Shown: positions 57,901 through 64,000 of the stretch, piece after piece
How the letters are laid out: the number at the start of each line of letters is the position of its first letter
Position numbering within the stretch: position 1 is the first letter of the stretch
NCBI GenBank assembly: GCA_973895155.1
Contig: OZ316898.1
Span: 19,034,001 to 19,098,000 of the forward strand
Direction of reading: 5' to 3'
Length of the DNA: 64,000 nucleotides
Source: Marsupella aquatica
Taxonomy: Eukaryota > Marchantiophyta
Position numbers and translations under genes: made by a program
Notes under the pieces: generated by a model
Databases searched by the model: none
What the model was told of the DNA's origin: nothing
Seen by the model: the letters and a program-made list of their open reading frames with translations, nothing else

Positions 57901-59504
57901 ATTCTCCTTAGCCCGTGGACGATCTCCTGTACTTATTGTGATACCGGTCTCATTTTGAGATAGTGTGGATAGTTATTTGCATCTCCTCATCTTGGAGTTT
58001 TGTCCCTTGTACGTGTAATACAATTTTGCAAGGAAGATTTGCATACCTTGGAATTTGATTACTTGTGCTAGGAGTTTACCCCTCCTTCGTATGGTAATGC
58101 ATGTTGCAATTATCGTAAGAAGTAAAACCCATAAAAATACAGTTTGTGGAATGTATTAGAAGATCCGTTGGTCGGTGCCTAATCCAAACTACAACATTTG
58201 TTATCCATTTCTATATTTACATGAAGGACTTATCTTTGGAAGATAAGTATTGCATGAAATCAAGGAATAGAAATCTATATGATTAAGAAGTAGCGACATT
58301 CTTAATTCATGGATTTGAAGTACCATTGTGGTATACTGAATGTGCATTAGTTTTCCGTTGGAATTGCGCATTGCTGAAGAAGGAAACATGTTTCCGGCAT
58401 TTTAATGACACACTACTATACACACAATCCAAAACTTATCTTGGGTTTTGTGAGCATAGACACTTCTTAAACTTAGATTTATGATAGAAACCTAGAGAGA
58501 AGTTATAGCAAGGTTATGTTTGACTTATCAACGTCTTAAATACTGCCATAGCTCTTTCTTAAGACATGGTGACGGAGTTAAATATTGCTAAACTATACCT
58601 CTAAAAGCTCTAAGATTCTATTATTCAGCAGATGTCACTTTTGTTCCTATTTTTTAATTGTCTGTGTTTTATTTAAGATTCTATTTTTCTTATAGATGTT
58701 GAGTACCATCTCTAAACCACTCAAAACACTTTAAAACATCTTTTCATCCCATTCTTGTTCTTCCAAGGAAACGAACACTGAGTTTTTAGCATATATTCGA
58801 TGATATTTTCTTTGGTTAGTATACAACACCTGCTCTGTCGTGGGCCATCGCTTCGGTCCTGGGAGATTCATTTTTTGGGCAGGACCCCTCTCAGGCACAA
58901 CCCTACAAAGGGGAAACTATGACCCGGGAGTGGGAGCCCCGATGGCCTGATTGCTACCCTCTCAAACCCAAGTTCAAACCCCCACCCATTTTGCCTGCCC
59001 CTCGACACCTCTCAAACGGAGATCGGGGTTTTTCTGTAGGGCATACGATTTTGCTCATTGTAAGTAGTGGGTATTTCCAAAATCATGAAGAAACTGAAAA
59101 TTTTTAAATTTTTTATGGGGTTTAACCTCTAATTGTTGATAACAGAACGGAGATAGCATTCTGTCTACAAGTTACGGTTCCCAAGTTTAAAGTAAGTTTA
59201 TGAGTAAACTCCTGTTACGAGTTTACTAGTTACTAGTTACGAGTTACGGGGTTGCGACAGTATACTAGTTACGAGTATGCTAGTTACGACTTACTAGTTA
59301 GGGCTTTACGAGTTGTGCCTTACGAGTTGGCGACCGATGATCGCGACGTCTTACGGCTACTTCCAACGGGACTTAGCAATGGGATGGCGAACGCGAATTG
59401 AAGAAAAGGCAAATTAGACTTCGGGCGCTCACTCCTGACTTAATTCCTGCCACCTCTGTTGATTCTACCAGCTTCCCCACTCCTTAGCGCACTCAACATA
59501 ACGG
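57901..59504. other. Non-coding: end of module 1, spacer, start of module 2
   Basis: 57,901-58,830 shares short blocks with 61,821-62,654 (AAGACATG(G/T)TGACGG, CTTGTTCTT, AACGAA(C/T)AC(T/C)GAGTTT, TTTGGTT). From 59,200 to 59,310 a short repeat (ACTAGTTACGAGTTAC and variants) recurs, as it does at 61,685-61,740. No gene seen. Confidence 0.55.
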
Positions 59505-60182
59505 ATGAGAGCTATGGCGAACCTCGGCATTGATGAACAGTACCGAGTTGACACTCTGGCAATTCCTAAGAGCATAGTCGCCCAAATTCCACAAGCGCCC
59601 GATAGCTATGCAAATTTACGGACTTCCTTACAGCAGCTAGGTTTGGAGCATCTACTTGCCATTCCTTGGGAAGTAGAGCTCGACACATATTTGCAAGATT
59701 TTGTAAAGGGGTCAGTGCTTGCTCCTGAATTTCGACGGACTATTCGAGCTCGACCCAGCTTATGGACTGTGGAACAAATTGCTTATGCCTTCCGCTGCCC
59801 TTCAGAAGGAGAAGGATTGTATTCGAAGAAGAAAGACTTATCTACACCTTACTTCTCTGGGACTCGCAATCTCACCAATGGCTGGAATTTAACACAGTGT
59901 ATTTATCCAGATTTGAGAGTGCTTCTGGAATTTCTAGTACCCATTTTACACCCGAAGAAGCCAACCATCTGTCCAGTGGCTTTGGTGAATACAATTGTAG
60001 CTACACACAGTGGATCTGTCCAGGTGAATTGGGCCCTGCTAATTTTCAATGTGATGAAGGATCAGGTGAGGACCATGAAGGCAGATAGACCCACTCATCT
60101 ACAGATTTATTTGTCTCAACTGAGCTATCATGCTTATGATTGTTTATATCCAGAGGAGAAACGGAAAGAGGGCTGCTCCTGA
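59505..60182 (+). CDS. Retroelement module 2, ORF A: plant transposon-protein domain
   Basis: A 225-codon frame; a second Met, MANLGIDEQYRVDTLAIPKS, follows three codons in. Conserved with module 1: PDSYANLRTSLQQLGLEHLLAIPWEVEL, KKDLSTPYFSGTRNLTNGWNLTQC, HPKKPTICPVALVNTIV and VQVNWALLIFNVMKDQVRTM. This resembles the putative plant transposon protein family (Pfam name from memory; needs a search). The frame ends PEEKRKEGCS, where module 1 reads straight on, so ORF A and ORF B were probably one frame. Function unknown. It lies upstream of the primer-binding site at 62,664, so if that site marks the end of a left LTR this ORF is inside the LTR. Confidence 0.65.
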   Translation: MRAMANLGIDEQYRVDTLAIPKSIVAQIPQAPDSYANLRTSLQQLGLEHLLAIPWEVELDTYLQDFVKGSVLAPEFRRTIRARPSLWTVEQIAYAFRCPSEGEGLYSKKKDLSTPYFSGTRNLTNGWNLTQCIYPDLRVLLEFLVPILHPKKPTICPVALVNTIVATHSGSVQVNWALLIFNVMKDQVRTMKADRPTHLQIYLSQLSYHAYDCLYPEEKRKEGCS

Positions 60183-60694
60183 TTGAGTTAGGCATTGAAG
60201 AAGACCTAAGTATGGAAGAACCAGTGGATGCTGTTCCCCTGGATTCTCATGATCAGAATGTGGATGCTGAGATGGAATTAGATAGGACACCTGCTCATAA
60301 CTTAGAGCTGGTTCAACACCCTCTGCATAACGTGGTGTATTCACCAAGAGTTAATATGAGAGATCAACCTGGAGCTGGAGAAGACAGAGATTCTCCTGAG
60401 CAATCAGCCGACGTTGCTGAACTGGCTCTTGCAACTGTCAACCTAAGGACCAACTCCTCCACACCTCCGAAAGCAAAAGCGAATCAGCAACTCATTGATA
60501 AGTTGACATCTCTTCTTAGTTGCAGTGATGATGGTCTTTTCGATGCTGTCAATGATTTAAGAATGGAAGCTGTCAATTTGAAGTCACCATTCCCTGACCA
60601 GTTAAGCCCTATCAGGATGACCTCTCCTCCAGGAGAGTCAACACCAGTCTACCCAAACCCCCAGGAATGCTACTATCGAAAGCAGGTACCCTAG
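60140..60694 (+). CDS. Retroelement module 2, ORF B (continuation in another frame)
   Basis: Overlaps ORF A by 43 bp in a different frame. RGLLLIELGIEEDLSMEE corresponds to module 1 RGCLLLVELSNWRRRAR, and LIDKLTSLLSCSDDGLFDAVNDL corresponds to LVDEATRLLSCTPPQLLDSIRAL. So this is the downstream half of the same ancestral protein, now reached only by a frame change. The middle is acidic and Pro/Ser-rich. No domain name assigned. Confidence 0.55.
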   Translation: MFISRGETERGLLLIELGIEEDLSMEEPVDAVPLDSHDQNVDAEMELDRTPAHNLELVQHPLHNVVYSPRVNMRDQPGAGEDRDSPEQSADVAELALATVNLRTNSSTPPKAKANQQLIDKLTSLLSCSDDGLFDAVNDLRMEAVNLKSPFPDQLSPIRMTSPPGESTPVYPNPQECYYRKQVP

Positions 60695-60710
60695 ACGTCC
60701 TGAGTCAGAA

Positions 60711-61424
60711 GTGCACAGGTATGCCACCACTTGCAAAATAATGCAGGCCAACGGACCACCGGTTGGAGAGTTCTGGAGATACTACTATCTAAAGAAGACT
60801 GAGGCAAGCTACATCTTCGATCTTAGGTGTCTTGGTACTTCTAGAGTGGAAATGGCACAATTTGATGAGTTCTGGATTGACTCAATATACTTTCGGCCTA
60901 TTCTTGCTATGATGCTACTCCAAGGTGATGTAGAGGTCGAGGATCCAGACTTAGTTCTGGCATACTTTGGAAACTTTGCAGCCTATGCCTTGGATTTTGT
61001 GGTTTCCTTCCTGATGCAGAGCAAGAAGTCTACTGCTCTACAACACGATTACATACCACAAGGACCCAAGGTTACCCTTGTTTCAACCAGTACATTGGCT
61101 GAGAAACAGAGGATCTGGAATAATGTCACTTCTCAAACTCTAGCTGAATTCAACCAATACTTCAGAGATGTCAGATGGAGACTTCGACCCTTCTATTCCA
61201 GGATGATGAGTAGTGATGAGTTCCTGTTTCATTATCCCCAAGTGTATGCTGCTACCTGCAATAACTATGATGTGATCGGGATGTACAGAGAAGCTCTTCG
61301 TATAGATTCATGTTATTTGATGAAGAGGATGCCTTTGATGTATCCTGAGAGACAATTGAGGTGCCTACCATACTCCAGAGGATCCCCACGCCAAGCTGAA
61401 CTGATGGAGGTTACTCAAAACTGA
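60711..61424 (+). CDS. Retroelement module 2, ORF C (unknown)
   Basis: A 237-codon frame. The same frame is open upstream of the ATG (SRYPRRPESEVHRYATTC), overlapping the end of ORF B, so this too looks like a continuation after a second frame change, back to the frame of ORF A. It reads PVGEFWRYYYLKKTEASYIFD, MAQFDEFWIDSIYFRPILAMM and FNQYFRDVRWRLRPFYSRMMS. I recognise no family. Module 1 has a different sequence at the matching place. Confidence 0.5.
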   Translation: MHRYATTCKIMQANGPPVGEFWRYYYLKKTEASYIFDLRCLGTSRVEMAQFDEFWIDSIYFRPILAMMLLQGDVEVEDPDLVLAYFGNFAAYALDFVVSFLMQSKKSTALQHDYIPQGPKVTLVSTSTLAEKQRIWNNVTSQTLAEFNQYFRDVRWRLRPFYSRMMSSDEFLFHYPQVYAATCNNYDVIGMYREALRIDSCYLMKRMPLMYPERQLRCLPYSRGSPRQAELMEVTQN

Positions 61425-62663
61425 ATTGTTACCCTTGTGGAGTTGCTGGAACCAGACGACATCCGACAGCAAGCTTGAAGAAGTCTTTAAGTGTTTTTAG
61501 TTAAGTTTAGGAGTAATGCCTCTTATCTGATTTTTATAAATGTGTTCTAAGGCTTTCGAAGCTCTCATACTTCCTCAGTGTATAGTCTGTACCTAGGAAA
61601 ACCTGCTGGAAAAATCTTAGAGTTTTCTGACTTATAGTTAGGAAGTTAAAAATAGTTGAATTCCCTAAGTCTTTAACAATATCGCATTACGAGTTACTAG
61701 TTTCCGATTACGAGTTAATAGTTTACTAGTTACGAGTTCATACTTAGCCATTTTTCCGGCTTTTCACTTATTGAATCGCCATTTTAATTTTTTGAGGGGT
61801 ATGAAGAGGCATGTCTCTTCGACCCTGTAACCTCTCACTCTGTAGATTTTGACTATAAGATAGCTTTGCCACTAGTGTAGTTTATGGTAAAGTTTAGCAA
61901 TTTTTACCTTTCCTTGGTGTTCTGCCAGTTGATCATGAATGTTAAGATTTCGAGATCAAGCTTGACACCAGGAGAAGACTTTCCTCCTTCTTGTGGTTTA
62001 ATCCTTTGAATAAATCATGGGAAGTAAAATTCCAATTGTGTAAATCTTATGAGATCTGATGACAGATTCCTCTTTGGTGACTCATTACAATCTCCTGAGT
62101 TCTTGGAGTTAACTCACTGAGTTTAAGTCTTATTTGAAATTGATGGATTTTCTTTCATGTTGCTTAGTACCATCTAAATGTTGAAGTAGCTACCTTTTAG
62201 ATCTTATCTGAGTACCACTTAGAAAGAAAGGATAAGACATGTTGACGGCATTTTAAAAGGTACTCTAGTAAGCAATTTAGATCTGAAAAGCAATATGGAT
62301 TTGTATCCTTAAGTCTTTTCATTTTGACTTATGTCTAAGGAGTAACCTTGGAAAATTCCAGACTCCCTTAGCATACTTTGAGATATTTTTCCTTGTGTTT
62401 TGTTAATCATTCCTTTTTCATTAATTTATGGTTACATGATGCTGAGTTGTCATTAAAAACCACTCACCGCTGTGGAGCGATCTTCAAAATACCTTAGTAA
62501 AGTAATCAATCCTGATTACTATGTGTTAAAGAGAGTTCTTAAACTCTCATTTGTGTTTTTATGTATCAAATCAACCCCATCTTGTTCTTTATGGGAACGA
62601 ATACCGAGTTTGAAGACCTTTAAGTGTGTTTTTGGTTCTTCATAGCAAACTACATGAGATTTT
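61425..62663. other. Non-coding end of module 2 (probable LTR 3' part)
   Basis: AT-rich, no gene. It contains the second 20-bp dyad, ACTAGTTACGAGTT repeats (61,685-61,740) and the blocks shared with 57,901-58,830. A CA at 62653-62654 is a candidate LTR end, 9 bp before the primer-binding site. Confidence 0.6.
61801..61820. promoter_or_regulatory. Conserved 20-bp dyad, module 2
   Basis: Identical to 57881-57900 although the surrounding sequences have diverged widely, which argues for functional constraint within the element. Confidence 0.75.
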
Positions 62664-62681
62664 TGGCGCCGCTGCCGGGGA
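62664..62681 (+). mobile_element. Primer-binding site for tRNA-Asp (Ty3/gypsy-type LTR element)
   Basis: TGGCGCCGCTGCCGGGGA is complementary to the 3' end of plant tRNA-Asp, with one likely mismatch (the usual plant form has GTTGCC). Such a site directly follows the left LTR in Athila/Tat-type elements. It places the left LTR end at about 62,654 and the coding part to the right. Confidence 0.82.
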
Positions 62682-62832
62682 ACAAATCAAGGTTGGTTTG
62701 AAGTATAGGCAGTGAATGCCAAAAAAGAGGTTGATTCAGTGAATGTTGGAATAATCAAAAGAAAGGTGGAAGTTGACCATGGAATCCCAAGGAGAATGGG
62801 AGTTCCCTCCATTAGAAATTTGATCTTTCACA

Positions 62833-64000
62833 ATGGAAAATGCACCAGAGGCATTTAGGGAGAGATTTGGAGGTGAAACCCCTTCCTCAATTTTGGAAAG
62901 AAAGAGAAAAGCTAAGGCCAAGAAGGAAAGACAAAATGGGGCTTAGTAGGGGAATATTCTTCCCAAGAAAGAGATGGTGAGGAAATGCAGACCTCAGAAA
63001 AGAGAAAGAGCCTTGATTAGGTCAAGGGATAATCAAACACACACGATTATCAGTGCCACTGCACGAGAGAGAACAACTATTTTGAGAAGGCAAGTGACCA
63101 ACCAAAAAGGAGGAAGCTACTTTTGGGGTGGCGAATTGGTAAAGGGGACTCCTGGGACACCAATATTCTGTATGATTGTGTATTTGTTTTCAGAAGAGCC
63201 ATAGATGGAAGACTGGAATTGATTGAAGCCACTCAAGATGAGGAATTTGATGCCAATTTTATTTCCCCCTTACTAAAAGAACATGACATTAAGGAGGAAA
63301 TATTGGAGGAGGAACTTGAGCATCAATTAAGGGAAACGTTGGATAAGTTAAAAGGGAATCCATTGTGGAGAAACCAACTTGATTATGTTTTAACAGAGTT
63401 TTACCAGAACAATCCCAATTTAATACTTAGGGAGGAAAGACCAGTTATGACCTCCAATAGAAAAGAGTTGGTTGACACTTGTAAATGGCATGCCGGAAGT
63501 GGATGGGTTCCGTTGAAATGGGAAGAGGCAACTACCCAAAGGACATCCTTTAAGTGGACCATCCCACTCCCTCACTGCTCTGAATTGACTGATGTAATGG
63601 TCTTTAAGAGAGTTTGGATTGATGATGAGGAATACAAGTTGCAGCCCATTAAGGAAGAACATGATTTAGAATTTTTAATAAGCAAGAATGGGCAAATTAG
63701 TAACCGGGTTACTGAAGAAGAAGAACTAAGAATTAAAGAGGTGTTGGAAAAATTGCACCTTGTTGAAAACCCTTGGGTGGATGCCCTGGACACTCTAGAA
63801 AATTTGTTGAATAACTACCGGACCTCAGCATAAAAGAGGACAACAGAGGAGGGGATTTCCCCGAATTAAAACCTTGATTTCCACTTTGAATAAGCAATTT
63901 GGTGAAATAATTGAAATACCCCCGATCAGGTCTTTAGGCACTTTGAGAGTAAGGAATTTGCATAATCGGTATGTTCAAACATGGGTACTGTCCCTAAGAG
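62833..64000 (+). CDS. Gag-like region of the LTR element (frames broken, runs off window)
   Basis: After the primer site an ATG at 62833 opens a short basic frame (ERKRKAKAKKERQ) with two stops at 62944-62949. The same frame resumes with RKCRPQKRERALIRSRDNQT to 63,204. A second frame, 63123..63833 (236 codons), is acidic and holds two similar ~40-residue segments: EEELEHQLRETLDKLKGNPLWR..LDYVL..FYQNN and EEELRIKEVLEKLHLVENPWVDALDTLENLLNNY. From 63,835 a third frame (RRGFPRIKTLISTLNKQFGE) is open to the window edge. Position after the primer site suggests gag or an extra ORF ahead of it. No zinc knuckle or protease is visible yet, and the frame changes suggest decay. Confidence 0.5.

Noticed and set aside
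1-64000. tRNA, rRNA, CRISPR arrays or bacterial-type operons
   Set aside because: None seen by eye; the sequence is eukaryotic. A tRNA scan would be needed to exclude short tRNA genes.

Overview
The window reads as nuclear DNA of a land plant. Its coding sequences are split by GT-AG introns and belong to plant families: a CDC48-adaptor UBX protein, an NPF transporter, an AP2/ERF factor, and a CACTA transposase carrying DUF4218/DUF4216-type domains. I cannot name the species. Intron sizes, low gene density and the repeat mix would fit a non-flowering plant such as a liverwort, moss or lycophyte, but that is inference.

The left third (about 1-19,400) is host gene space. It holds a PUX8-type UBX gene (+, 5' end cut off by the window), a convergent NPF/NRT1-PTR transporter (-, six exons), and a gene (-, six exons) for a protein with four tandem ZZ-like zinc modules, in which each module is cut by an intron at the same place and phase. 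The only other confident host gene is an intronless ERF at 41,625-42,878 (-).

From 19,400 to 45,350 the sequence is mostly repeats. It contains an ~87-bp satellite, clusters of a ~37-bp minisatellite, a decayed Ty1/copia fragment (25.1-27.0 kb, -), a pair of long inverted repeats (27.5/29.8 kb), the 3' end of a LINE with a restriction-endonuclease-like C terminus (36.4-37.3 kb), and a ~220-bp satellite (39.0-40.6 kb).

The centrepiece is a complete CACTA (En/Spm) DNA transposon at 45,355-55,008. It has CACTACAACA termini, a TAA target duplication on both sides and dense TGCGA/TCGCA subterminal motifs. Inside are a minus-strand accessory gene, a tnp2/DUF4218 transposase, a DUF4216 ORF, and a SET-domain exon placed between the zinc-finger exon and the transposase. 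The zinc-finger exon ends in phase 0. It can join the SET exon in frame, or skip it and join the transposase acceptor in frame. One locus could therefore give both a zinc-finger/SET protein and a zinc-finger/transposase. This is my main candidate for an undescribed system.

The right end (55.2-64.0 kb) holds a ~42-bp GC-rich minisatellite, then two diverged copies of a retroelement module that encodes a plant transposon protein. The first copy is broken; the second is mostly open with frame changes. Both carry the same 20-bp dyad downstream. The second copy runs into a tRNA-Asp-type primer-binding site at 62,664, so its ORFs appear to lie inside a very long LTR. A gag-like region follows to the window edge.
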